From assembly GCA_036489885.1 (NCBI GenBank), contig DASXEW010000003.1, positions 558,001 through 622,000 of the forward strand: a stretch of DNA of 64,000 nt. Direction: 5' to 3'. The stretch is from Candidatus Baltobacteraceae bacterium. Its GTDB lineage: Bacteria > Vulcanimicrobiota > Vulcanimicrobiia > Vulcanimicrobiales > Vulcanimicrobiaceae. The translations under genes and the position numbers were made by a program. This document shows positions 7,991-15,378 of the stretch, in pieces. The notes below the pieces were generated by a model, which had not been told where the DNA came from, did not search any database, and saw only the letters and a program-made list of their open reading frames with translations. Position 1 is the stretch's first letter, and every line of letters starts with the position of its first letter.

Positions 7991-8044
7991 GCCTCTTCGC
8001 TAAAGAGCCGTAGAGCGCCGGGCTTCCCGGCGCTCTTAGTTTTT
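7991..8044 (+). ncRNA. candidate 50-nt small RNA complementary to the tRNA-like anticodon arm
   Basis: A promoter, a 5' hairpin (CTCTT-CGCTA-AAGAG) and a strong terminator define a transcript of about 50 nt. Bases 7992-8007 are complementary to bases 7892-7907 of the tRNA-like gene over 16 positions with one G-U pair. This covers the whole anticodon stem-loop. Both partners are also self-complementary hairpins whose loops could kiss. The RNA is not recognised as a known family. Expression is inferred from promoter and terminator only. Confidence 0.45.
8012..8044 (+). terminator. rho-independent terminator
   Basis: AGAGCGCCGGG (8012-8022) pairs perfectly with CCCGGCGCTCT (8026-8036) across a 3-base loop, an 11-bp stem. 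It is followed by TAGTTTTT. It ends transcription of the tRNA-like gene or small RNA on the plus strand. The stop codon of the convergent glycosyltransferase gene (TAA, 8038-8036) lies at its right edge. Confidence 0.85.
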
Positions 8045-9640
8045 CGGGTTAAATCGCGAGCGTAGGGCGAGATCGTTGCGCACGAAGAATGCGCTCGTGC
8101 CTTTGCTCTCGATCCCGATGCAGGTGTAACCGGTCGATGACGCGAGCGCCTTCGGCGGGTTGTTGCCCGGCGTAACGATTACTTTAGGCTTGAACGGAAC
8201 CAGTCGCGACCAGGCCGGATCACTGTACGACCCGAGTGCGAGCAGCTCGAAATCCGTTGGCGGACCGACCGAGCTAAGCTTGGCCGCAAAATCCGCATAG
8301 GTAGCGGTGTCGCATTCGATGACTGCTCCGCGCCAGCCGAGAGACCGCGAGAAGAACACACTGATCGATTGGCTTTCGCCGTTCGCGACGCACTCGATGT
8401 ACGACGGATCCTCGACGCCAAGCCGGCGGAAAAGCTCGAGCAGCACGCCGTCCTCACCACCGCGTGAGGCGATCCGCAACTCGAACGTTTCCGTTCCGCT
8501 CGGGCCGTCGTTGCGAGTTTTCGCACGCGACGTAATCTTCGCGAGCGCTTCGATCCGTTCGAGTGCACGCTCCGCACCGCGTTCCCACGTCCAGCTCCTG
8601 GCGTGATCGGCGGATTTCTCCGACATGAACTTGACGAGTTTCGGGTTTTCGTAGACTTGGCGCATCGCGGCGATGACCTGTTGTTCGACGGGCTCGAGCA
8701 AGAACGCATCATCGACGAGCTCGAAGCCGCCATACGATTTCCCGAGCTTGACCGGTGAGGCGTCAATGTGAAGCGTCGTGTCTTTGGTCGTGAAGTCGTC
8801 GCTCGCACCGCCGCGTGTGGCAATCGATGGGACGCCGCACGCCATCGCCTCGAGAATCGGCAATCCGAATCCCTCGCCGCGATACGGAGCAACGAGGGCG
8901 GTTGCCGCGCGATACAGATCGGCGAGTGCGTTATCCGTATAGAACGTGTCGATGTAAAGCACCGGCGGAATATCGCGCCGCCCACCCAGTGAAGCAACGT
9001 GGTCGCGCAGGCGCGTGTCGGCTCCCGGATCTTTGCCACCGAAATCCTTGACGATCAACACCACGTTGTCGTGCGGCGAAAACGCGGCGAGGTACGCGTT
9101 GACGACGACGTCGACGCCTTTGCGTGCGATCGTGTCGCCCACGTACAAGAACGCAATTCTTCCGCGCAGCGTCGCCGAAAGCGGTGCCGGACCCGGCTTG
9201 AAGATTTCCGGATCGTAACCGAGCGGCACGACTTGCACGCGCTCGCGCTCGATTCCGGCGCGCACGTACATCTCCGCAATATATTTGCTGTAGCACCAAA
9301 TCTCGTCCGCAACGGCCTTGGCGCCCTCAGCCCACACCTTCGGTAGGCTTCCGAATTCCCACGGCTGCATGTGCACGTACGCACCGCTGCGCACTTTGGG
9401 AAACACCGCCGGCCAGCGGTGCCGAATCATTATCTGCGGCTCGGGTACAAAGCGCCGCGTGCGCCGCGCCTGCAAGAGCACGTCGTCGCTGTTGCCGACG
9501 ATCGGCGCTGCCGTCGGTTCGGGAAGAATACCCAGATCGACTTCGCTGCGGCGCGCGAGCGCGCCGAATAGCCCGCGGTTGACGCGTGCAAGAGACGATT
9601 CGACCAAAAACTCTCCGGTGACTTCGACCGTAGTCGGCAT
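8036..9640 (-). CDS. family 4 glycosyltransferase with a degenerate methyltransferase-like C-terminal domain
   Basis: Residues 1 to about 360 look like a GT4/GT1-superfamily transferase. The C-terminal half of that fold carries the donor-site signature EGFGLPILEAMACGVPS. Residues from about 385 to 534 are extra. SRGGEDGVLLELFRRLG followed by GWRGAVIECD matches the pattern of the FkbM-like methyltransferase-related domains found beside glycosyltransferases. The usual VEFGA-type cofactor loop is replaced by IECVANGES, so this part is probably not an active methyltransferase. It starts 2 bases after the upstream gene and is last in a minus-strand run from alaS. Confidence 0.8.
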   Translation of the reverse strand: MPTTVEVTGEFLVESSLARVNRGLFGALARRSEVDLGILPEPTAAPIVGNSDDVLLQARRTRRFVPEPQIMIRHRWPAVFPKVRSGAYVHMQPWEFGSLPKVWAEGAKAVADEIWCYSKYIAEMYVRAGIERERVQVVPLGYDPEIFKPGPAPLSATLRGRIAFLYVGDTIARKGVDVVVNAYLAAFSPHDNVVLIVKDFGGKDPGADTRLRDHVASLGGRRDIPPVLYIDTFYTDNALADLYRAATALVAPYRGEGFGLPILEAMACGVPSIATRGGASDDFTTKDTTLHIDASPVKLGKSYGGFELVDDAFLLEPVEQQVIAAMRQVYENPKLVKFMSEKSADHARSWTWERGAERALERIEALAKITSRAKTRNDGPSGTETFELRIASRGGEDGVLLELFRRLGVEDPSYIECVANGESQSISVFFSRSLGWRGAVIECDTATYADFAAKLSSVGPPTDFELLALGSYSDPAWSRLVPFKPKVIVTPGNNPPKALASSTGYTCIGIESKGTSAFFVRNDLALRSRFNPKN

Positions 9641-9642
9641 CG

Positions 9643-10296
9643 CTAACCCGCGGGTGGCGTCACTTGCGGTGCGCGTGGCATCACAAATGTCGAGGGTGGA
9701 AGATTCGGATAGAACTGATATCTCGACCAGTCGATGCGCTCGGTCTGCAAATCACCCCTCACGTCGGCCCGCGCCGTCACGGATTGCGGCATCCAGTACC
9801 TGTCGGTCCTCGCGAACGTCACCGTTCCCGTTCCGACGACATTTCCAGTCGTCGTACGATAGTCGAGCTGCAGCGGCAAGAACGATTTCCCGTCGATCAC
9901 CATGCGCGTAACTTCATACTTAGGCGTGCCGCGCGCGTACACGTTGAAAACATACACGAGATTACGTCCTTGTTTACCTTCGCCCTCAAATGTAAACGCG
10001 TTCACATCGGTGCGAGGCGCAAGCGCGGCCACGTCATACGGGTCGTGGTGACCGGCGAATACGCGAATCATCGGGTGGGGCAACTTCTCGCTGTTGAATG
10101 CAACGATCTCGTCGCGCTCGTGAGTGCCCTGACGGAAAATGCGATGCTCGGTCTCCTGCGGATGGCTCCCATGGTGCGCGAACGTGTATTCGAAGATATA
10201 TGCGGCCGGCGGTTTGAGGGCGTCGAGCGCTTGCGTGTAGTTCGCAAGCACTTGCTCGGGAGCGAGCAAGAGCGCCAGCACGATAAGGGCGATCAG
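9643..10296 (-). CDS. secreted protein, LolA-like conserved hypothetical
   Basis: The mature part, about 200 residues rich in beta-type sequence, resembles periplasmic LolA-like or outer-membrane lipoprotein-sorting-like proteins. It contains hydrophobic strands, a final segment on conversion of a measured property, and a Pro-rich end. No motif is decisive. With a CTG start at 10296 the N-terminus is a good signal peptide (hydrophobic core followed by VLA), and a GGAG lies 7 bases upstream. The CTG also overlaps the alaS stop as CTGA, matching the ATGA/GTGA overlaps used elsewhere here. A GTG at 10281 is the conventional alternative, but it shortens the signal and leaves the GGAG 22 bases away. 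Confidence 0.65.
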   Translation of the reverse strand: MIALIVLALLLAPEQVLANYTQALDALKPPAAYIFEYTFAHHGSHPQETEHRIFRQGTHERDEIVAFNSEKLPHPMIRVFAGHHDPYDVAALAPRTDVNAFTFEGEGKQGRNLVYVFNVYARGTPKYEVTRMVIDGKSFLPLQLDYRTTTGNVVGTGTVTFARTDRYWMPQSVTARADVRGDLQTERIDWSRYQFYPNLPPSTFVMPRAPQVTPPAG

Positions 10297-12914
10297 CGCG
10301 CTGCTCCGTTCGCGGCGACTGCGGCCTTTAGCTCGGCGAGCGCGGCTCCGGCGCCCGAGGGATTGTTACCGCCGCCCTGAGCTTGCGTCGGCCCGCCGCC
10401 GCCTTTGCCGCCGATGTGCGGCGCGGCAATCTTCATTAGATCGCCGGCCTTCAAACCTTGCGTCGTTAGGGTCTCCGGGACGCTCACGATCATGCTGACG
10501 CGATCGCCAATTGTGCTCGTCACCGCGATCACGGCATCACTGTTGCGCTGACGCACGGCATTCACGACGCTGCGCAGATCGTCGTTCGAATAGTCTTTGA
10601 GCTCGACGACGACGATCGCACGGCCGTTCGACAACTTTTCGGGCTTGACGTCTTGTGCTTCCGCAGCCGCGAAGCGCGACTTGAGCTCGCCGACCGATTT
10701 TTGCAGATCGCGAATCTCGCTCTGCATTTTTTCGACGCGCTCCAGCAGCTCGTCGGGCTTGCTCGAGAGCCGCTCGGAAAGTGTCTCGACCAAATGTTGC
10801 TGATTTTGCACGAACGACTCGGCGGCGCGAGAGACGCACGACTCGATCCGCCGCACTCCGCTGCCAATCGAGGCTTCAGCCAGGATGATGAACATGCCGA
10901 GCTCACCGGTCGTATGCGCGTGCGTGCCGCCGCAAAACTCGACGGACGGTCCGGCTTGCACGACGCGCACCAGCTCGCCGTACTTCTCGCCCGCCATCCA
11001 ATACGCGCCGGTCTTCTTCGCTTCTTCGATCGGAAGCTCGCGCGTCACAAGGTGATGGTCTTCCCGAATCATCGCGTTGACGCGTTGGGAGACTCGGTCT
11101 TGCTGCTCGGTTGTTAGCGCACCGGCCGGCCAGCGAAAATCGAAACGCATCCGATCGATGCCGACCCACGAGCCGGCTTGCGCTACTTCGTCGCCGAGAA
11201 TCTCTTTGAGCGCCTTCTGTAAAAGATGCGCAGACGTATGGTGGCGCCGGATCTCTTCACGCCACATGGGATCGACGGCCGCGTTCACCCGCTCGCCGCG
11301 TCGCAGAATTCCCGAACGTAGCGTACCGTGATGCGCGATCGCCTCGCCGACGAACTGCGTGTCGGCGACATCGAAAACTGCCTCGCCGCCGGTGAGCTTG
11401 CCGCGATCGCCGATCTGGCCGCCCTTCTCGGCGTAAAAGGAGGTGTGGTCCAAGAAAATCTGCGCGGTCTCGCCGGCAACGAGCTCGTCGACCGGTTGGC
11501 CGTCACGCATGATCATCACGATCTCGCCGTCGGTCTGGAGCCCGGTGTAGCCGTGAAAAACACTGACGACGCTCGGGAGATCGGTGACGTTGACGACCGC
11601 GCGCTTTTCGGCTGCATCAGCACGTGCCCGCGCGCGTTGCTCTTGCATCGCCTCATCGAATCCGGGGACGTCAATTGCGACGCCGCGTTCCATCGCGATC
11701 TCGCGCGTCAGCTCGATTGGAAAGCCGTAGGTGTCATGCAGCGTAAACGCATCGTGTCCCGTGATCATCCGCGTACAGTCGCCGATCGCGTCGTCGACTA
11801 GCCCCTCGAGGAGCGCGTTGCCGCGATCGAGCGTGCGAATAAAGTTTTGCTCTTCACGCGCGAGCGCAGTTTGCACATCGCCGAGACGCTTGCGCAGCCC
11901 GGGATAGCCCGATGCAAGCGAATCCACGACGGCCCCGGCCAGCTGCGCCATGAACTCGCGTGGATAGCCGAGGATGCGCCCGTTGCGAATCGCACGCCGG
12001 ATCAAGAAGCGCAGGACGTAACCGCGATCGGTGTTCGACGGATAGACGCCGTCGGTGATCAAAAACGTTACGGCACGCGCGTGATCCGCAATGATGCGGC
12101 GGCGTTCGAGCTGTTCTTGCGCATGTAGGCCCTTGTTCTCGACCGCGGGTTGCGCCGCGATCAAGTCGGTGAACAAATCGGTCTCGTACATCGAGACCTT
12201 GCCGTTCGCAACGGCGAGCATTCGCTCGAGTCCGGCGCCCGTGTCGATCGCTTTACGCGGCAGCTCGGTCAGCTTGCCGTCAGCACCGCGATTATATTGT
12301 TGAAAGACGACGTTCCAAATCTCGAGATAGCGATCGCCTTTGTTCGGCCCGGTATCGTCGGGTCCCGACGCATACTGCGGACCGCTATCATAAAAAATCT
12401 CGCTGCACGGGCCGCACGGACCGGTCGGACCCATCGTCCAAAAGTTATCTTCATCCCAGCGCGTGATGCGATCGGACGATACGCCGATCTCCCGCTCCCA
12501 TATCGTTTGCGCTTCATCGTCGGTGAGATGAACGGTTACGTACAAGCGCTCTTTATCGAGCTTGAGAACTTGCGTGACGTACTCCCACGCAAACCCGATC
12601 GCTTCGCGCTTGTAGTAATCGCCGAAGCTGAAGTTGCCGAGCATCTCGAGGAACGTGCCGTGGCGTCCGGTCCGTCCGACGTTTTCGATATCGCTCTTTG
12701 CACCGGCGACGCGCAAGCACGGCTGCACGGTGACGACACGCGGCGCCGGCGCCGGGATTTCGCCCAGGAACACCGGCACGAATTGTTCCATGCCGGCGAT
12801 CGTGAAGAGCGTCGTCGACATCTCGTCCGGAATCAAGCTCGCAGGCGCAACGAGCTTGTGCCCACGAGAGACGAAATAATCGACAAACGACGCGCGTAAC
12901 TCTTCGCTCTTCAT
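10293..12914 (-). CDS. alaS: alanyl-tRNA synthetase
   Basis: The enzyme charges tRNA-Ala. The 873-residue chain begins MKSEELRASFVDYF, has the class II catalytic core at about 1-240, and then the editing domain with the zinc motif HTSAH and CGGTHAHTTGELG. A coiled-coil region leads to a C-terminal DHHA1-type domain with Gly-rich GGKGGGGPTQAQGGG near the end. The ATG at 12914 is preferred over upstream in-frame codons because it sits 10 bases after GGAG, and homologues start here. The 117-nt structured leader lies directly upstream. It overlaps the downstream gene by 4 bases. Confidence 0.97.
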   Translation of the reverse strand: MKSEELRASFVDYFVSRGHKLVAPASLIPDEMSTTLFTIAGMEQFVPVFLGEIPAPAPRVVTVQPCLRVAGAKSDIENVGRTGRHGTFLEMLGNFSFGDYYKREAIGFAWEYVTQVLKLDKERLYVTVHLTDDEAQTIWEREIGVSSDRITRWDEDNFWTMGPTGPCGPCSEIFYDSGPQYASGPDDTGPNKGDRYLEIWNVVFQQYNRGADGKLTELPRKAIDTGAGLERMLAVANGKVSMYETDLFTDLIAAQPAVENKGLHAQEQLERRRIIADHARAVTFLITDGVYPSNTDRGYVLRFLIRRAIRNGRILGYPREFMAQLAGAVVDSLASGYPGLRKRLGDVQTALAREEQNFIRTLDRGNALLEGLVDDAIGDCTRMITGHDAFTLHDTYGFPIELTREIAMERGVAIDVPGFDEAMQEQRARARADAAEKRAVVNVTDLPSVVSVFHGYTGLQTDGEIVMIMRDGQPVDELVAGETAQIFLDHTSFYAEKGGQIGDRGKLTGGEAVFDVADTQFVGEAIAHHGTLRSGILRRGERVNAAVDPMWREEIRRHHTSAHLLQKALKEILGDEVAQAGSWVGIDRMRFDFRWPAGALTTEQQDRVSQRVNAMIREDHHLVTRELPIEEAKKTGAYWMAGEKYGELVRVVQAGPSVEFCGGTHAHTTGELGMFIILAEASIGSGVRRIESCVSRAAESFVQNQQHLVETLSERLSSKPDELLERVEKMQSEIRDLQKSVGELKSRFAAAEAQDVKPEKLSNGRAIVVVELKDYSNDDLRSVVNAVRQRNSDAVIAVTSTIGDRVSMIVSVPETLTTQGLKAGDLMKIAAPHIGGKGGGGPTQAQGGGNNPSGAGAALAELKAAVAANGAAR

Positions 12915-13031
12915 TTTGACGGTGCTCCGCCCCAGGCTCCGCACCCCCCATGCTTCGCATGGGGCCCCCAAACCGTCGAGCCCATCGACATTTCGAAAAC
13001 GAAAACGTTCCCCGAGGGGGCTCGTAACAAC
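12915..13031 (-). promoter_or_regulatory. 117-nt structured leader element, copy A (before alaS)
   Basis: Read on the minus strand, the element starts GTTGTTACGAGCCCCC and ends CGGAGCACCGTCAAA directly at the alaS ATG. Predicted helices are GAGCCC with GGGCTC, CCCCATGC-GAA-GCATGGGG, GACGGT with ACCGTC, and the alternative GGTGC with GCACC. The last two cannot form together. GGAG, 10 bases before the ATG, lies inside this alternative. Two other copies of the same length lie before atpA and a GT2 gene. The 39 codons are stop-free in the alaS frame, but the ribosome site argues that they are untranslated. Confidence 0.75.
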
Positions 13032-13040
13032 AAGCTACCT

Positions 13041-13074
13041 ACAGCCACGACCCGACCGGGTTCTCCCCGGCTGT
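13041..13074 (-). other. hairpin after the sigma gene
   Basis: Directly after the sigma-factor stop, ACAGCC and GGCTGT enclose CCGGG-GAGAA-CCCGG. There is no T run on the minus strand, so it is not a typical terminator. It may stabilise the mRNA end or attenuate read-through into the alaS leader. Confidence 0.4.
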
Positions 13075-13893
13075 TTAACGTTCTTGCAGAGCGGAACGCA
13101 GCTTATCGAGGGCTTTTGCCTGCAAGCGTGAGACGTGCATCTGCGAAACGTTGAGGCGCTTTGCAATCTCCGTCTGACTGACGTTTTCGTAAAACCGTAG
13201 GTACAAGATGACGCGTTCGCGCCCGGTGAGGACGTCGAAGGCGCGCTCGAGATTCGCTTTGTCTTCGAGCAAGTCGAGCGCGGCGTCGTTTTGTCCGACG
13301 TAGTCGGCGAGCGTCTGCGACTTCTTATCGCCTTCGCCGGACAGCTCGGTATCGAGCGAAAGCAGATTGTATGCTTGCCCGAGTTCTTGCGCTTCAAGGA
13401 CGTCTTCCTCGGTCGCCCCGAGATGCCCGGCCAGCTCGGCGACCGTCGGGCTGCGGCCCATCTTGACGGTCAGCTTCTCGAGTGCACGATTGACGGCGAG
13501 ATTTAGCTCTTGCAAACGGCGCGGGACTTTGACGGCCCAGCCCTTGTCGCGGAAGTAACGCTTGATCTCGCCAACGATCGTCGGCGTCGCGTACGTCGTG
13601 AACTCGACGCCGCGCTCCAGATCGAAGCGGTCGATCGCCTTGAGCAATCCGACGGTTCCGACTTGAATCAGATCGTCGAGCGCTTCACCACGATTCGCAA
13701 ATTTGACTGCGAGGTAGCGGACCAAATTGAGGTGCGCAACGACGAGATCGGCGCGCAGCTGATCGTAGTCGGCCGTACCTTTGGCCGTGATCTTTCCAAG
13801 TTCGCGATCTTGTCGTAAGCGCACGAACTTCGTGAATGTCTCGCGCGTACGCTGGCGATCCCAACGTACGTCGTCTACCGAATGGGCCTGCAT
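13075..13893 (-). CDS. sigB: RNA polymerase sigma factor, SigB/SigF subfamily
   Basis: The 272-residue protein directs RNA polymerase to alternative promoters. Region 2 is seen as LNLVRYLAVKF and DDLIQVGTVGLLKAIDRFD (about residues 52-92), with TTYATPTIVGEIKRYFRD in region 2.4. Region 3 follows, and region 4 ends with the helix-turn-helix VSQTEIAKRLNVSQMHVSRL. It is the third gene of a classic rsbV-rsbW-sigma order and is separated from rsbW by 13 bases. It should be held inactive by RsbW and released through RsbV, as in Bacillus. The target promoter is probably of the GGGTAT type. Confidence 0.93.
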   Translation of the reverse strand: MQAHSVDDVRWDRQRTRETFTKFVRLRQDRELGKITAKGTADYDQLRADLVVAHLNLVRYLAVKFANRGEALDDLIQVGTVGLLKAIDRFDLERGVEFTTYATPTIVGEIKRYFRDKGWAVKVPRRLQELNLAVNRALEKLTVKMGRSPTVAELAGHLGATEEDVLEAQELGQAYNLLSLDTELSGEGDKKSQTLADYVGQNDAALDLLEDKANLERAFDVLTGRERVILYLRFYENVSQTEIAKRLNVSQMHVSRLQAKALDKLRSALQER

Positions 13894-13906
13894 AACGATC
13901 AGTCCG

Positions 13907-14332
13907 TTACTGCGTTACGGTCTTGTTCATCACCAAGCGCGCGCCGCGCTGTGGATCCATCTCGTACTCCACGCTATCCATCAACGCGCGGATCAGAAAT
14001 ACGCCCAATCCGCCGACTTTATTGTCTTCCTCGGCGTCTTTGACGCTTTCGAGCTTCGGCGCACGTCCGTCACCAGAGACGGTGATGCGCAGCTCGTTAG
14101 GACTAGCTTCCCAGCGAAGGTCGATGTTTTCGATTGCTTCCGAACGCTGAATGATGTTCGTGCATGCCTCTGCGATCGCAAGCTTGAGGTCGTCGATCTC
14201 GTCGACAGAAAAACGCATGCGGCTGCCGACGGCGGCCGCCGCCAAACGCGCCACGGCAACCCATTCCGCACGAGCCGGAATGCGCAGCTCGACGGTCCCA
14301 AGGGTTTGGATTTCGGGTTCGGGCGCGTTCAT
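13907..14332 (-). CDS. rsbW: anti-sigma factor / serine-protein kinase, RsbW-like
   Basis: A 141-residue GHKL ATPase fold. It has the N-box EACTNII at about 54-60 and a G2-type segment GGLGVFLI at about 107-114. The usual DxGxG of G1 is less well preserved. In the known partner switch it binds the sigma factor and phosphorylates RsbV. The gene lies 3 bases after rsbV and 13 bases before the sigma gene, so the three are one transcript. Confidence 0.9.
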   Translation of the reverse strand: MNAPEPEIQTLGTVELRIPARAEWVAVARLAAAAVGSRMRFSVDEIDDLKLAIAEACTNIIQRSEAIENIDLRWEASPNELRITVSGDGRAPKLESVKDAEEDNKVGGLGVFLIRALMDSVEYEMDPQRGARLVMNKTVTQ

Positions 14333-14335
14333 ATT

Positions 14336-14680
14336 TTATACCAGTGCTTTCATTGCGCTTTGTTCGTCATCGAAGATTCCGAAAATCTTGACGAGTCCCG
14401 TAATGTCGAAGATTTTCTTGATCTGCGGATTCGTGCAGACCAGATTTACCGAGCCGCCGTGCTCGCGCACGCGCTTGAGACCGCCGATCAACACACCGAG
14501 ACCGGTACTGTCGATATAGCGGACTTTCTCGAGATTGATGACCAGGTTGTAGTGTCCCTGATCGATCAGCTCCGTAATCGCATCTTTGACCTTAGGCGAT
14601 GTGTAGACGTCGATCTCTCCTGCGAGATCGACGACGTAGGCATCTCCTTCAGATTCACGGACGTTGACCTTGATATCCAC
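14336..14680 (-). CDS. rsbV: anti-sigma factor antagonist (STAS domain), RsbV-like
   Basis: A single STAS domain of 114 residues that begins MDIKVNVRESEG. The segment YIDSTGLGVLIGG (about 55-67) contains the serine that RsbW-type kinases phosphorylate. In its unphosphorylated form it should bind RsbW and free the sigma factor. No upstream phosphatase (RsbU/RsbP) is in the window, so the stress input is elsewhere. Confidence 0.93.
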   Translation of the reverse strand: MDIKVNVRESEGDAYVVDLAGEIDVYTSPKVKDAITELIDQGHYNLVINLEKVRYIDSTGLGVLIGGLKRVREHGGSVNLVCTNPQIKKIFDITGLVKIFGIFDDEQSAMKALV

Positions 14681-14704
14681 GCTGTCTCCTGCTCTATGGC
14701 GGCT

Positions 14705-14911
14705 CTAATTGGTAACCTGTGACTGCAATGTTTGGCGCTGATCGTCGGCTACGCGCCGCCCTTCATCAATAGCGCTCTCGAGGATGGCTTTTCCCCGACC
14801 GATCAATTCCGCAACACTCGACGGCAATTCGCTGGCTTCGCCTGGCGCAACAACGAGCGCAATCCCGGCTCCGATTGCAAGTCCGACCAGCAAACCCAGC
14901 GCAAACTTCAT
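14705..14911 (-). CDS. ytxH: YtxH-like small membrane protein
   Basis: A 68-residue protein with a Gly-rich hydrophobic N-terminus (MKFALGLLVGLAIGAGIALVV within residues 1-22) and a polar helical tail. This is the layout of YtxH. In Bacillus the ytxGH genes belong to the sigma-B stress regulon. Here the gene lies between a DUF948 (YtxG-like) gene and rsbV, which supports membership of the same operon and regulon. Confidence 0.75.
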   Translation of the reverse strand: MKFALGLLVGLAIGAGIALVVAPGEASELPSSVAELIGRGKAILESAIDEGRRVADDQRQTLQSQVTN

Positions 14912-14914
14912 GGC

Positions 14915-15307
14915 TTAGCTTCCGCCTCGCACGATCCGTCGCAAACCGGCAGTGATTCCGGCGACCGTCGCTCCCAAGCTCACGAACGCGGGCTCGACCG
15001 CCGACGAGATCAAATTCGTGCCCTTCGCCAGCGTTGCGGCGACACGTTCCAGCTGCCCGACGGCGCTCTTGGCGCGATCGAGTGTCTGATCCGCGGTCGT
15101 CGCAATGCCGCTGACGCGATCGAGCGTCTTGGCAAGCGGCACGCCGAGCGTGGCAATTTGACGATCGACTTCGTCGAGCGTTGTCCCGAGTCGCGTGAGA
15201 ACGCGTCCCAACTGGATCGAAGCATACAAAAACCCGATCCCGACGAGTAGAACGCCAAGCCCAACGGCTATTTCACGAAACACGACGGCCGAGTCGGTGC
15301 CCGTCAC
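14915..15307 (-). CDS. ytxG: DUF948 (YtxG-like) membrane-anchored protein
   Basis: One N-terminal membrane span (about residues 12-33) is followed by a long amphipathic helical region with repeated Leu and Val, typical of DUF948. The GTG at 15307 is chosen because GGAGG lies 9 bases upstream. An ATG at 15343 would start almost at the predicted transcription start. Between the two lies the hairpin GTGCTCGT-CTAC-ACGAGCAC in the leader. The next gene, ytxH, starts 4 bases after the stop. Confidence 0.75.
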   Translation of the reverse strand: MTGTDSAVVFREIAVGLGVLLVGIGFLYASIQLGRVLTRLGTTLDEVDRQIATLGVPLAKTLDRVSGIATTADQTLDRAKSAVGQLERVAATLAKGTNLISSAVEPAFVSLGATVAGITAGLRRIVRGGS

Positions 15308-15352
15308 GCCAAAAAACCTCCGCGTGCTCGTGTAGACGAGCACAGATATGAG

Positions 15353-15378
15353 ATACCCCCAGACGGTAGAGTCTACAC
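15353..15378 (-). promoter_or_regulatory. sigma-B-type promoter before ytxG
   Basis: On the minus strand GTGTAG (15378-15373) and GGGTAT (15358-15353) are separated by 14 bases. GGGTAT is the consensus -10 of SigB/SigF-type sigma factors and GTGTAG matches four of six bases of GTTTAA. It precedes ytxG-ytxH-rsbV-rsbW-sigB, which suggests autoregulation. The -35 overlaps the stop codon of the upstream cysteine desulfurase gene. Confidence 0.6.

Noticed and set aside
7892-8007. The two CTCTT...AAGAG hairpins as att sites of an integrated element
   Set aside because: They are inverted rather than direct, and no integrase or element cargo lies between or near them.
12915-12971. Longer alaS start reading part of the 117-nt element as protein
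   Set aside because: The ATG at 12914 has a GGAG at 10 bases and matches homologues; the extra residues repeat before atpA and a GT2 gene, so they come from the element.
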